Positions 49,901-60,586 of a stretch of DNA of 64,000 bases are shown here, one piece after another. The stretch's first letter is position 1, and every line of letters starts with the position of its first letter. The stretch covers positions 2,415,896 to 2,479,895 of the forward strand of contig NC_081142.1 of assembly GCF_958295425.1 (NCBI RefSeq), written 5' to 3'. A model generated the notes under the pieces. That model saw only the letters and a list, made by a program, of their open reading frames with translations. It was not told the DNA's origin and ran no database searches. Source of the stretch: Solea solea (Eukaryota > Chordata > Actinopteri > Pleuronectiformes > Soleidae). The position numbers and the translations under genes were made by a program.

Positions 49901-52900
49901 GTCATTCTGCGGATCTATGTGGATGTGGATAAATTTGGTTTTGGTAAGGATGAGTTCTTAAAAGACATTACAAACTTCACTGTTGTGTTTAGTGATTCAG
50001 TATTCACACGGCTCTTTTTGTCTGCAGGGGTCGAACAGGAGCTGAGGCCCGGTGATCCTCGCTGGGTCGGGGCCTGGTGGATGGGTCTGCTCATCACCGC
50101 CGGCTGTCTTGCCCTCACCTCCATCCCCTACTTCTTTTTCCCTCGCAGAATGCCAAGAGAAAACAATGTAAGTCAAGCTCACAGGGATCTTAAGTATAAC
50201 CCATGTTTAATGACTTTGATTAGAGGAATTATGAACTGAAAAATTGTAAGAGCAACTGTGATAATGCTCGACTTTAATATGTCTTTCTTGTTTTCCTGAC
50301 ATCTACTGGCTTAACATTAGTTTTGCAAGTCCACTTCATAGATACAAAGATAGATAAGATGAGATGAGATAGATAAGATATCTCTTTCCCTTGCCTCTTC
50401 GTCTTCCATTCCTCCTATCCTCTCTTAAAACACAGTTTACAGACTTTGATTAATCCTCCTATTCTTTCATTCATTCATTCATTTCACTCCTCAATTCACT
50501 CCTTTTATCCATATCAGGCATATATGTTTGTATTACTAAACCATAGACACTAAATTCTGAAAACCTTTCCGTAAATAAAACATACCAGAACATGCGGGTG
50601 ATGTTCACAACATCTATTTATTTAAATATTGTGTCCATATTTTAAAAAAACAAAAAAAATGTTTTACTTGTGTTACACATTTTGCCACATTTTTAGATTA
50701 TAATATATAATCTAAAATATTTTATTTGGTGTCCTTCTATTATGCTGTCCTTCAGGACACAGATGTGGCAAGAATCCTAACCAACCCTAACCCTAACCAT
50801 AACCTTAACAGTAAAAACTCTGCCAGTCCTCAAAATAGTAAAATTAAGAGAAACTATACTGTTCTAGAGTATATACAGTCTAGATCAAGACTATTGCTCT
50901 ACAGGGAGTTCATCCACCATATGTTTGTTGAACCACATTCCAGCTTTGTCCTGTAGTTGACCTGCAAAAAATATGTATGTGATAAGAGACCATATAACTT
51001 CCTCCCTTTTATAGTCAAATAACATCATTATCAACAAGCGAGTGATTGTGAAAACAAAGTCGGCCTCACAGGCACAGACATGACCCAGTGAGCATAAAGG
51101 CACACTTTTCCAAAGACCTCAGTTGTTGGAAAATTGTAACCCTTTACTTAAGAGAATTTTCCAGTCAATGTCAGAAAAGAAGCAAAGCATTATCCTGACA
51201 AATCTGAAAGTACATGATGCAAGTGATGGTGGGTTTGTAGCTATATTCCAAAACAAACAGGAGACAATCTAAACCAGACTGAAACCATGAATAAACAATA
51301 TATCAATTTTACTCTATTACGTTCACCACTGATTCCCAATTGGGGATAATTTAATGGAAGTTTGGAGTTCTTTTTGTTAGTTTGTTTGCTTTGTGGTTGA
51401 GACTGTCTGTCAGCTACATATTACATTGAGGCTAACAGTGTTAAAATAATTAGCTAAAAGCCCATCATATTAAGCTGTATTTAGTTTAAAGTAATTCATG
51501 AATAGTTGAGATATAAATATGAGCATGACTTTCAGGTTGAGGAAGCCACAAAAAACTCTCAGGAGAATTCATGTAAACTCCATGCTACTTAGCTAGCATT
51601 GAAGCTAACATACGTAAAATAGCTTAAAGTAACCAACACATCATATTAAGCTTAATTTAGTTTAAAGTAATTATAAATGGTTGAAATAGCAACATTTTGT
51701 GAAGTTTCAGGTTGAGGAAGCCACAAAAAACTCTCAGGAGAATTCATGTAAACTCCATGCTACTTAGCTAGCATTGAAGCTAAAATAGCTAAGTAACAAG
51801 CACTTATATCTAACTAAAAGTGATTGCTAAATAGTTGAATTAGCTATAGGTTGAAAAGTCTTTGAAATTGTTAGCTGAAAGCATTTGCTTGCTGAATTTA
51901 CATTGCTATGGTAGGTAAACATTGAAATATAAAAAAATAAAAAAAGTGGCACGATTTATTTGATATAAATGTATACATGTAAAATACAAATATTTTAATT
52001 AATAGATTGTGTTTTTATTGTAACACATAAAGTATATGACCACTTCACCAATTCAATTATTAACACACATACAGCTGAAATAATGAGCTTTATGTAATAG
52101 CTTATGGCTTTCAGAGCTGAACATAATTATTTAATTAAATAATATGAATGCAAATGTGAACAAACATTTCACTAAATTATAACTGTAATAAACATTCCTT
52201 TTATCATATCCACCCTAAATCAACTTGACTTACTTAGAATAGAACCAGGGCTGTTGATAAAAAGCATCAATCATGTACATTCATATTTTTTGTTTTAGGA
52301 AAATATTAAATTTCCTATTATCATGTGGACATGCATTAATAACATGTGGGAATGAGGTACAAAACTCGTGACGGCGCATTAATAACGCGTGAGAACAAGG
52401 TACATAACTCATGACCACGCATTAATAATGCGTTATTATTTTTTCTCACAGTTGTCACCTCCCAGGCTCTGTACAAATCTAAATTAAGAGCATGAATTTA
52501 AGTATTAAGAAGCCACTGACAAACTCTAGAGAGACTTAATGTACACATAAATCTGTCAGTGTGGTGTTTGTTATCTTTGGATGGTTTTGAAAGACATGAA
52601 CAATGTAAAGCCTACACAGAACTGCCAGATAGGTGGAGACTTAAACAAGAATGAATGTAGAATGAGGTGGAAAAAGCCCCCATGTTAATTACATGCCTAA
52701 CTAGAGAAAGCACTCAGAGAGCCTCCTCCAAGGCCGCTTAGTTTCTCACAGTATCAATATACTCACCTACTTTGGAAGGTTAACAATTGTGTTACAAAAA
52801 TACAGATCCATATCTGGATGAACACCAAAATCTAATAACGTCTTCCTCGAGTCGTAACCTACTTTCCCAGAAAATATCGTCTATATCCATTACTTTTGAG

Positions 52901-54875
52901 TTACGCCGCTCACAGACACATGGATAGACAAACAGCAGCCAAAAACATGACTTCCTTGGTGGACGTATTAACTTTAAACTTCTCACAGCAAAGTGGATGT
53001 AGATTTATACATGTCACGCGCTGCTTGTAACAGTGTATGTGGGATTTCATTTCCCAGGTGATTGCAAGTGAAAGTGACATGAGCGTGGACTTAAAGAAGC
53101 CAGATACCTCTTTACTCGATTTCCTAAAAAGTAAGTTTTCAGATTAGATACATATGATAACATGGTTTTACATTGTTACTATGATCTGTAACAAATAAAT
53201 GGACAGAGAGTCTCTCTGCTGGCACACAGATCAGTAAGTCTGTATGTGATTATGTCCCATCAGTGTTTCCCAGGATGTTTGTCCATCTCCTGTTGAGCCC
53301 TCTCTTCCTGATGCTGATCCTGGCCCAGTGCTGCTTCTCCTCCGTGATTGCTGGTCTCTCGACGTTCCTGAGCAAGTATTTGGAGCGGCAGTACAGCGCT
53401 TCGCCTGCCTACAGCAGCTTGCTCTTTGGTAAGTGCTGAAAGAAAGCAAATATGAAGATGGGGCTTAAGGAGAAGATCCTACCACAAATCACATTAAACC
53501 TTGGCTCTGTGTCAACTTGTTGCTAAATAATTCAAGTCAGAATGTACAGAATGGTATATATTAAACCGTTGTTATAAACTCTCTTGAGGTGAAATGAAAC
53601 AGTCTGTAAAAACAATTTAATGGGCGCTCTGGTATCAGCCCAGTTGCACGACGGCTTCTTTCCAAAGAGTAAATTAGGTTTGTGCTGTCATCTTTACTTA
53701 CATTAAGAGTTTATTTGGGTTTAAGTTTGCCCTTTTGCAACAATCAATTTATTTTCAGGCTACTTTCTGTCATGGATCAACTTACCAATAAAATGAAATA
53801 GCACATTAGATTTATGAAAGCCCCCTTTGGACATCCTTAGTAGACAATAAAGGCTGTTTTTTTTACTCGGAGATAACTCATCTGTTTATGGTTCCCAGGT
53901 GCTTTGATTCTTCCAGCAGTAGCAGTGGGGATGCTGGTTGGCGGGGTCATCATGAAGAAGGCGGGTCTTTCTTTAAAGACCATCCCACGTTTCTCTGTGG
54001 TCATGCTCACCATATCCACTCTCCTCTGTATCCCGCTCTTCTTCATGGGCTGTCCCACCCATTCGGTCTCGGAGGTCAATCACAACCAAATTGTACAGGA
54101 TGGGTGAGTGTGAACAGCCTGGTGTTTGCTTAGTTTGAGTCTTACAAACTTGTGCTTTTACAATATATTAACTAACAAACTATTATTTTCACAACAGATT
54201 AATCTGTCATTAATTTTCTCTCCACAAATGTCTTGTTTTGTCCACAAACCAAAGATATTCAGTTTACTGACATAGAGAAATCAGGAAATATTCTTATTTA
54301 AGACTCAAACCCAATTAAGTGGATTATCAAACTACAGCACTCGGCCACAACAATAACACTGCTCGTTTCCAATGAAGTCATGGAGAAGAAATAATAGTTC
54401 AAATATGTTTTATGTGGTCACATATTATTAATTAACCCCATTTAAATAGAGCACAGGCATACATGTACAATGCTCTGCTTTTTAAAACCTGATACCAGTT
54501 ATGTAAAAAGTAATGATCAATTAATTGTTGCAGCACTAACTTTTGTTCATTAAAACAAATACTAATTTTTGCCATTTCTGAAACTCTATTTCTAGAGTCT
54601 CACAAACTTCATACATTTTGCGCATATCCGATATATTAAGGCTGCAACTAACTATTATTTTTTTATTATTAATGTGTAATTTTTTTTTTTTTCACAAATG
54701 TCTTGTTTTGTCCACAAACCAAAGATATTCGGTTTACTGACATAGAGGAGCAAAGAAATCTGAAAATAGTCATATTTAAGAAGCTGAAACCAATGAAGCC
54801 TTGGAGAAGAAATAATAGTTCAATTAATTTTTAAATGCCGTTACAGATGATTATGAATGAACCCCATTAAAATAC

Positions 54876-54907
<32 letters not shown>

Positions 54908-57900
54908 TCTGCCACAACATTACAAACCAGATCCCAGGTTTGTAAAAATTAATGATCAATTAATTGTTGCGACCCTAAAACCAGGGCAACCTTTGTTTTC
55001 AAAAATCATAATAATTGCCATTTCTGAGTTAGGGTTAGAAATGCCTTGTTGAACATCATCTATTTCATGGGCCACAGCACGCCTGATACCGTAGGCTATA
55101 ATCTCATTACTGTGTCAGTGTGTGATTGAATTTATATGTAAATTACCACTTTAACTAACCAAGAATCAGGCTAAACTAAGCCAGGTTTCTATACATTTCC
55201 TCTTTTTTTTTTAAACCTGCAAAAACATCAAAAGGCATTCATGCTTGTGTTGCTTGTGTTTGTAGAAAACCAATTATAAACCTGATTATGTTCACTGATG
55301 GTGATAAATAGGCACGGAACTGTAGCCTGTTAACTCTAGCGATCTTTGACGTTCTATTGTATACGTTGATTATATAGAGATTTCTTTACGTAGTAACATT
55401 TATGTTCCATGAGGCCTAAAAACACACTGATAAAATCCATATAAATACAAGTATGTCACTTGGATGTTGGTGCTCAACTATAAAAAGAACAAAAAGACAT
55501 TTTTTTTCTCCACCACCAAACTATCTGGAATGAGTTTAAATGTATGTATATATAAGACAAATTGCATTTACAATGGATTAAAAACCGCAGTATTTCATTA
55601 CTTTGTGATTTTTATCAGAACATGTGAGACAAAAGGCTTTTGTTAGGCTCTTCAAACACAAATATCCTCTGCTTCTCTCTCTGCCCCCTGCAGGTCACTA
55701 CCCAAGTGTTACTCCAACTGCTCCTGTCCTTCCAGCGCCTTCAACCCTGTGTGTGGTTCTGACAACATTGAGTACATTTCTCCTTGTCATGCGGGCTGTA
55801 CCAACTTCACCAAAGACCCTGACAAAGGTCACCGGGTTCAGGTCAGTGTCAGCTTTAATCTGGGACAGCAGACAAGTGACAAGTGTCATCGCCCATAAGA
55901 ATCTGAGCTCCTGTTCTGAAGCCTTGACATGGGTTATTTGACCGTCACCATGTCGAGGTTAGACTAACTAGTTAACTAGAAATATGTTACCTGCATCCAA
56001 GAATCTTTTGGATAATATCAGCTGTCAATCACATTGGTGTTTATCATAAATGTACACATAATTGTCATAACATAACAACATAATTAACGAAATTAACACA
56101 ATGTCCCTGTGAAGAAGGCCATTAACGGTTTAGTAAAGTTAAAAATGAAGTGACACATATTTACCAAACTTCAATTCCACAACAAGCCGAGTCGCCCCCT
56201 GCTGGTTATCCAATATATTTGTTACGTCCTCTTTAGCCTCATCCAGCAAACTGCAGGTCTTCTTCCACTTTTTGACAAACAACCTAAGACTGCAAATAAC
56301 AATAAATCTCAGAAACGATCAATCTTTAGATTATATCGGCCTGTTCGCTGTAAATCAATTTGTTGCTTTGTATATACAATGCAGAGACAGGTATGAAACG
56401 GTGGTCAGCAACATGCCCACTTGCATTAATATACGACCTGGAATATGAATTCAAATTTAGATTTTTTTTTTAAAATAAACATTTATTTAATGTATTTGCT
56501 TATATTTACAAAAAAGACAAAGTCGTGCAGAATTCAGTGCCTTTTATTCTGAAAAAGGACGAATCAGGTCAAAATCGGTTAAGACATGAGTATCAGTGTG
56601 TGGCAAAATGTTTTTTTAAAATCAACCATGGCACCTCTTAAATTTGCCATTTTTGTACAAGATTGAATAGTTTAGATTAGCAGAAAAAAGGTTAGTAGAA
56701 AAAAGATAAAGTTAAAGTTTTGCCAGACAAAGTTCTGATATTTTTGTCCCTTATTCAATTGCATTGCAAATTTACTTACCCCTGGTATATAATATCGATC
56801 AGTTTCACAGACAACAATATTTGTTTTATTTGTCAAAGATATTCAAAAAAACAGGGCAACATATTCACGATTAAGAATTTGAAATCACAGAACTTGTTTT
56901 TACTGTTAAATTCCCGCTAAAACCAATTTAATAGATTGTTGCCGCTCTACTGCAAACCACATACCCTCATAAAATATGGATAAAATAAGATATGACCGCA
57001 TGTTTGTAAGCTGTAAAAACTGCACTCTCAGTTGCCCTTTTTTTAGCTTGGGTAATTTATGTAGCACTAGAATGAGATCATACGACAGGCCAAGCCATCT
57101 GTGAAATCTACATCTGATGCAAAGTAATCATGTAAGATAGGAATGCTAGATATTGTGTGTTTATTCAAAAGAAAAGCTGAATCTATAAGATTCAAGATCC
57201 AAGATCCAAGATGAGAGCATTTGTTTTTACAGCAGCTGATTGAAAACCATATCTAATCGTCTGGTATAATCTTGTATAATTTTCTCAGCGTGTGATGGTG
57301 AAGTTTCATGCATTTGATTGCACACGATCAGAAAATTAGCCTGTAAGGTTGTAATTAACCTTTAATTGTGCAGTCCGGGCAAAGAGAGCAGAGCCAGGAA
57401 TAAATACTGCAAACAAAGTCTGTGTGGGGCTGCAACTACTTATTGATTCACTGATTATTATTATTATTGTTATTATTTTTTTTATTTCAACGAATGAAAC
57501 AAGTTCTCTGATTTTTTTCATCTTCTTAAATGTGAACTTTGTTTAATTTAACCAAACATAAATACAGGATTAAAACTGGATAAATTGGGTTTTTGGACGA
57601 AACAGCAGATCATTTCCAAGTTTGGGAAATGTAAATCAACATTTTCTGACATTATGTGGACCACACAAATAATTGATTTGTCAAGAAAATGATCGACAGA
57701 TTAATCACCTATATAAATAATTCCTTTTTAATAATTAAAATTTTTTCACAGGGCAAAACAAAGCCATTCCCCCAGGCATCACCTATCCATACAAACACAT
57801 TCAAAATTTGAATTATCAATGGCAAATGTAGTAAAAGAAACAAATCTGAAGACATGAGGAAGTGAGGAAACGTTATCTTAGATGAGGAATCACCAGAGTC

Positions 57901-58825
57901 TAAAATACCAACAAATTACCTAAACTTTGTGGTAACAAATAAATAGCAGTAATATAGTGAACAAAGTTAAGTTCATAACGCTGATAAAAAGGTGGTATTT
58001 TTATAACATGACTGCCTCACTTGAGAAGACCTGGTTTATGATTTTTTTTTAAACTCTAATAAAAATTAGTGAAAAGTAAATGGTGTTGCTTGAAGGACAA
58101 AGTGTAGATTTTCATGTCCTCCATTAACAAAATAAAAACCATGTATCATGAATTTTCTTAATTGATTATTTATCAATCTCAACTCAAGATTCACGAACAT
58201 TAAACTTATAACACATAACCAACCAACTTAGTTTAATGACTAATATACTGGAGCTCCAACAAGGTTCACATTTTCACATCCTTCAAATTCAACAGAGACA
58301 CTTTATTGATCTCTAGTGGTGAAACAAAGAATTACAGCAGCTTCACCGTCCATTTGTGACGTTGCACTCGTAAATCAAGACTGAAAAATGCAACAAATAA
58401 CGTTGCAGTCACTTGTATGTTTGTGATTAACTGGCTTTTTCACCTTCAGTGGGAGCAGTATTGATGAATTCCAGGCATAAATGTATGCGTCAATGAACTG
58501 ACTCACCAGATTTACTCACGAGGGCCTCACCTGGGACTCTGTTATTTAATTTTTTGATCAATAATCATTATAAATATGTGTTTTATGTATTTCTCACAGA
58601 TGTACACCAACTGTAGGTGTGTATCTGGAAGCCAAAACCACGCCCGCCCGTCTCCCTGCCCAAACAGCTGCCCTCACTTACTTCTCCCCGTCATCATTGT
58701 CATCGCTCTGGCATCACTGATCGCCTGCTTCACCCATAACCCCATGTACATGATGGTGCTCAGGTAAGATGATTTTATATATATATATATACGTGTGTGT
58801 GTGTATGTATATGTGTGTACGTATA

Positions 58826-58856
<31 letters not shown>

Positions 58857-60586
58857 TTTTATGTATATAATATTTGATAGCTGCAAAAGTGCCTTTGGAG
58901 GTTATGTCACAATCTGCCTGGATCTCCGAAACGATGGAGATCGTATGTGAATGTAGAAGGCTGTTATATATCTGCAAGCCTTAATCATATAAATAATATA
59001 AAATGTTATATAAGTTATGATAGTTATTTTAGCTCCACTACTTAATGTAGGGGAGCTAAAAAAAAAATGGAATGGAAAACTACAACCTGTGATATCTAAT
59101 GAAATAAAGGATGTGTGACAGTTGTTTTAAACGTGAGGAATTTTTGAAATATGAGATCAAAAACACGTTGATACATTAAACCAACATGAAAATACAAATA
59201 CTGACCTTTTACCTTTTTTACCCTCTTCATGTCAGATCTGTTCCCTCTGAAGAGAAGTCGTTTGCTATAGGAATCCAGTTCTTACTCATGAGAGTATTAG
59301 GTAAGTTGTCTTATTGATAGACGTTACTGTTATCATAGAGCTACAATGAAAATTTGACATTTTATTTGGGGTTATAATGCATTTTGTATTCATTGAAGAA
59401 TTCTTAAAGATCAGTTCATTATTCTCTTGTTTTTGTTTCTTTTGGTATTTGTATTTATTTGCACAGACATAGCAAGATAAGAAGAGTAAACAACATTTCA
59501 CAATAATGTGCTGAGTTTTGATATAAGTGCTCACAAAAAGGTTGTGAGTGAATTCTACTGCTGAAAAATTCCAGTCAATTATAATTAAATATATCTTTGA
59601 ATTGCATTTGTTAATACAACGACATTTAATCAATATCGTGCATTTCATTAATCAGTGAATGTTGGATAAAGCTTGACCACGCTCTCTGTTTTCCCGCCTC
59701 TCAGCCTGGTTACCTGCACCAGCTCTGTTCGGGATGGCCATTGATACGTCGTGTATCTGGTGGAAGCAAGTGTGTGGAAAGAAGTATAGCTGTGGTTACT
59801 ACGACAACGACATCTTGAGGAACCGGTAATGAAACGTGTCACTTATTTTTAGGCTTGGCAATAATTCAATATCAACATATCAGGACTGAACAATGAATTT
59901 AAATTTTATCGAAATCGCAACACAGGCTACTGCAATTTTCAATGTTTGTTAAAGCCAGAATGTGTATATGAATATAATTTTTATATTAATTATTCTGCAG
60001 ACTGAAGAGGACATCTTTGTTACTCACAAATATTACACAGTAATCATTTTAAATATGTTTTTTGAATGATGTAAAAAGTACAGTTCCCTCTGATATCACG
60101 AATCATATCACAATCGCAATTCCTGTCAAAAATAATTAGATATTTATTCAAAATCGTTCAAGAAATATGACATAATTATTATATAATTATTATTATTATG
60201 ACATAACAACATAACAAAGCTTTCACATACACACTGTTCAAACATTATTTGAGACAGAGCACATAATCACTATCAATAAAGTATCTTCTCTACATAAAGA
60301 AGCTTAAAACCACAATCTCAACCAGTAGCAAAATATCAGTCTTCATTTATTTGACATTTATTGCAATAATTATCATCATGGCCATGTCACCCAGCCCTAA
60401 ATATCCTATTTAATCATGAGCAAAGTACCACATCACTGCTGACAGCCTCTCTTTGATTCCTGCAGGTACTTTGGCTTACAGGTGGGTTACAAGGTCATGG
60501 GCATCTTGCTGCTGATGATGCTGGGGTGGAAAGTGCAGCGGACCCAGGAGTACAGTCTGGAGAAGAGGCCTGAGGGACTGCTGTGA
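39982..60586 (+). CDS. slco2a1: slco2a1, prostaglandin transporter (OATP2A1)
   Basis: Join of 39982-40017, 46750-46887, 47975-48137, 48676-48888, 49845-49943, 50028-50167, 53058-53130, 53264-53428, 53899-54103, 55694-55841, 58600-58763, 59236-59300, 59705-59825 and 60466-60586. This gives 616 residues plus a stop, all phases consistent (human is about 643; the difference is mostly a shorter N-terminus). It imports prostaglandins such as PGE2 across the plasma membrane for clearance. Twelve hydrophobic helices are expected. The OATP signature [13 protein letters not shown] is at 226-238, and a Kazal-like 10-Cys extracellular loop at about 416-485. E58, R534 and K586 align with human E78, R561 and K614, reported to matter for transport. 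Start ATG 39982 is the first in-frame ATG; the frame is open back to 39625 but has no other ATG. Confidence 0.95.
41868..41970. repeat. Interspersed repeat copy (partner at 36842)
   Basis: GGCCGCCATCTTGTGGCGCC, ATGTTTCTA, AGCAGC and GGACAAACC are in the same order and orientation as at 36842-36945, about 5 kb away across the slco2a1 promoter. Confidence 0.6.
42250..42560 (+). mobile_element. tRNA-derived SINE (diverged)
   Basis: GCTCATGACCTGGTGG..CTTGGCTTGTAACCAAAGGG resembles a tRNA-like head. It is followed by the common fish SINE body: CTCTGAGCAAGGCCCCCAAT, CCCATTGCTCCCC, and near the end GAGTAGGTGATCCACTGTGG and CGACCCC. Head and B-box positions carry several changes, so it is probably old. 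Confidence 0.6.
43916..43963. repeat. (TA)n microsatellite
   Basis: About 24 TA units in slco2a1 intron 1. Confidence 0.95.
45161..45737. mobile_element. TTAA-flanked MITE (AGGGATAG family)
   Basis: It begins AGGGATAGGCCAGGTTTTTT and ends with AAAACCTGAACTATCTCT, an inverted partner with a few changes. TTAA lies immediately outside both ends (45157-45160, 45738-45741). No transposase is encoded. TTAA duplication points to a piggyBac or Kolobok-type mobiliser. Confidence 0.7.
46750..46887 (+). CDS. slco2a1: slco2a1 exon 2: TM1 and Glu58
   Basis: Acceptor TTTCTTAG, donor GAG|GTAGGA, phase 0 to 0. It encodes [20 protein letters not shown] then [20 protein letters not shown] and ISSLHE. The final Glu codon (46885-46887) is the equivalent of human E78. 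Confidence 0.96.
47975..48137 (+). CDS. slco2a1: slco2a1 exon 3: TM2-TM3
   Basis: Acceptor GTCTCTTAG, donor CACA|GTAAGA, phase 0 to 1. It encodes [20 protein letters not shown] then [20 protein letters not shown] and [14 protein letters not shown]. The basic RVHRPR loop between helices is typical of OATPs. Confidence 0.96.
48676..48888 (+). CDS. slco2a1: slco2a1 exon 4: loop and TM4
   Basis: Acceptor TGATCCAG, donor ATAG|GTGAAT, phase 1 to 1. A hydrophilic loop with Cys118 and Cys133 and the sequon NSS (N123) leads into [20 protein letters not shown] then [20 protein letters not shown]. The SYIDD motif is typical of the family. Confidence 0.95.
49845..49943 (+). CDS. slco2a1: slco2a1 exon 5: TM5
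   Basis: Acceptor CATTCACAG, donor TTTG|GTAAGG, phase 1 to 1. It encodes [20 protein letters not shown] then [12 protein letters not shown]. The [12 protein letters not shown] block is highly conserved in OATPs. Confidence 0.95.
49944..50027 (+). other. slco2a1: 84-nt slco2a1 intron 5, open in frame
   Basis: GTAAGG donor and TCTGCAG acceptor bound an 84-base intron. Its length is divisible by three and it carries no in-frame stop. Read through, it adds [20 protein letters not shown] then TRLFLSA before the signature motif. Splicing is expected because the inserted residues have no OATP counterpart. Confidence 0.85.
50028..50167 (+). CDS. slco2a1: slco2a1 exon 6: OATP signature
   Basis: Acceptor TCTGCAG, donor AAT|GTAAGT, phase 1 to 0. 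It encodes [20 protein letters not shown] then [20 protein letters not shown] and [15 protein letters not shown] is the superfamily signature at the TM6 border. It follows an unusually short 84-nt intron that is open in frame. Confidence 0.96.
51459..51790. repeat. 175-bp tandem duplication
   Basis: A block from TTCAGGTTGAGGAAGCCAC to GAAGCTAA (51531-51608) recurs exactly at 51706-51783. Flanking 'catattaagct..atttagtttaaagtaatt' blocks repeat with the same spacing. The 78-bp perfect core suggests recent duplication or conversion. Confidence 0.85.
52331..52437. repeat. 43-bp minisatellite, about 2.5 units
   Basis: Units contain GCATTAATAAC, a G-rich AA.GAGGTAC word and ACTCGTGAC/ACTCATGAC. 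GGTAC recurs at 52356 and 52399. The CGCATTAATAATGCG end is itself palindromic. Confidence 0.75.
53058..53130 (+). CDS. slco2a1: slco2a1 exon 7: cytoplasmic loop
   Basis: Acceptor TTTCCCAG, donor AAAA|GTAAGT, phase 0 to 1. It encodes [20 protein letters not shown] then DFLK. It is poorly conserved apart from the end (human SLVDFIK), as expected for the large intracellular loop. Confidence 0.88.
53264..53428 (+). CDS. slco2a1: slco2a1 exon 8: TM7
   Basis: Acceptor TCCCATCAG, donor TTTG|GTAAGT, phase 1 to 1. It encodes [20 protein letters not shown] then [20 protein letters not shown] and [14 protein letters not shown]. Confidence 0.96.
53899..54103 (+). CDS. slco2a1: slco2a1 exon 9: TM8-TM9
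   Basis: Acceptor TTCCCAG, donor ATGG|GTGAGT, phase 1 to 2. It encodes [20 protein letters not shown] then [20 protein letters not shown] and [20 protein letters not shown] before the extracellular Kazal-like loop. Confidence 0.95.
54165..54540. mobile_element. hAT-type MITE copy (GGCTGCAACTAA family), copy 1
   Basis: It shares CACAAATGTCTTGTTTTGTC, CAAAGATATTC, TTTACTGACATAGAG, GGAGAAGAAATAATAGTTCA and ATGATCAATTAATTGTTGC with the adjacent copy at 54640. The left terminus is eroded. Confidence 0.6.
54640..54980. mobile_element. hAT-type MITE copy, copy 2
   Basis: It starts AAGGCTGCAACTAACTATTA and ends TTAATTGTTGCGACCCTAA, inverted termini of the GGCTGCAAC family. It contains a CA microsatellite (54879-54903) absent from copy 1. 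Confidence 0.65.
55694..55841 (+). CDS. slco2a1: slco2a1 exon 10: Kazal-like loop
   Basis: Acceptor CCCTGCAG, donor CAG|GTCAGT, phase 2 to 0. It encodes [20 protein letters not shown] then [20 protein letters not shown] and DPDKGHRVQ. Cys spacing and the PVCG...Y.SPCHAGC core match the Kazal-type loop of OATPs. NCS and NFT are sequons. Confidence 0.95.
55842..58599 (+). other. slco2a1 intron 10
   Basis: It contains a reverse-oriented CTCF-like core (56191-56205, GTCGCCCCCTGCTGG), a third decayed GGCTGCAAC MITE (57425-57710) and a LINE-tail-like 'ACTTTATTGATCTCT' stretch (58300-58335). No exon-like segment seen. Confidence 0.5.
57425..57710. mobile_element. Decayed GGCTGCAAC-family MITE
   Basis: It starts GGGGCTGCAACTACTTATTG. 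The interior ('cttcttaaatgtgaa', 'ggacgaaac', 'aatcaacattttctgacatt') matches the 29759 element. The right terminus is eroded. Confidence 0.55.
58600..58763 (+). CDS. slco2a1: slco2a1 exon 11: end of Kazal loop and TM10
   Basis: Acceptor TTTCTCACAG, donor TCAG|GTAAGA, phase 0 to 2. It encodes [20 protein letters not shown] then [20 protein letters not shown] and [14 protein letters not shown]. The last four loop cysteines are kept. Confidence 0.95.
58776..58849. repeat. TA/TG compound microsatellite next to exon 11 donor
   Basis: TATATA and GTGTGT runs begin about 12 bp after the slco2a1 exon 11 splice donor. Confidence 0.9.
59236..59300 (+). CDS. slco2a1: slco2a1 exon 12: TM11 with Arg534
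   Basis: Acceptor TCATGTCAG, donor TTAG|GTAAGT, phase 2 to 1. It encodes [20 protein letters not shown] then L. The Arg in FLLMR aligns with human R561. Confidence 0.95.
59705..59825 (+). CDS. slco2a1: slco2a1 exon 13: extracellular segment
   Basis: Acceptor CGCCTCTCAG, donor ACCG|GTAATG, phase 1 to 2. It encodes [20 protein letters not shown] then [28 protein letters not shown] and the three Cys match OATP consensus. Confidence 0.95.
59850..60399. mobile_element. Probable MITE with TAGGGCTGGG-type ends
   Basis: The left end TAGGCTTGGCAATAATTCAA and right end GTCACCCAGCCCTA are approximate inverted partners. The interior has the 'tatcacaatcgcaatt' style of common fish MITEs. It fills most of slco2a1 intron 13 (59826-60465). 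Confidence 0.5.
60466..60586 (+). CDS. slco2a1: slco2a1 exon 14: TM12 with Lys586, stop TGA
   Basis: Acceptor ATTCCTGCAG. It encodes [20 protein letters not shown] then [19 protein letters not shown] and TGA at 60584-60586. The Lys in VGYK aligns with human K614. Confidence 0.96.

Larger units (their letters stand above)
50168..53057 (+). other. slco2a1 intron 6
   Basis: It holds GATA-type and CATT-type low-complexity tracts (50349-50485), a short telomere-like CCCTAA stretch (50775-50806), a 175-bp tandem duplication (about 51459-51790) and a 43-bp minisatellite (52331-52437). The rest is AT-rich with TAGC-type words. Confidence 0.6.
54104..55693 (+). other. slco2a1 intron 9
   Basis: Mostly the two tandem MITE copies. 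The part after 54980 is AT-rich with nothing recognised. Confidence 0.5.
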
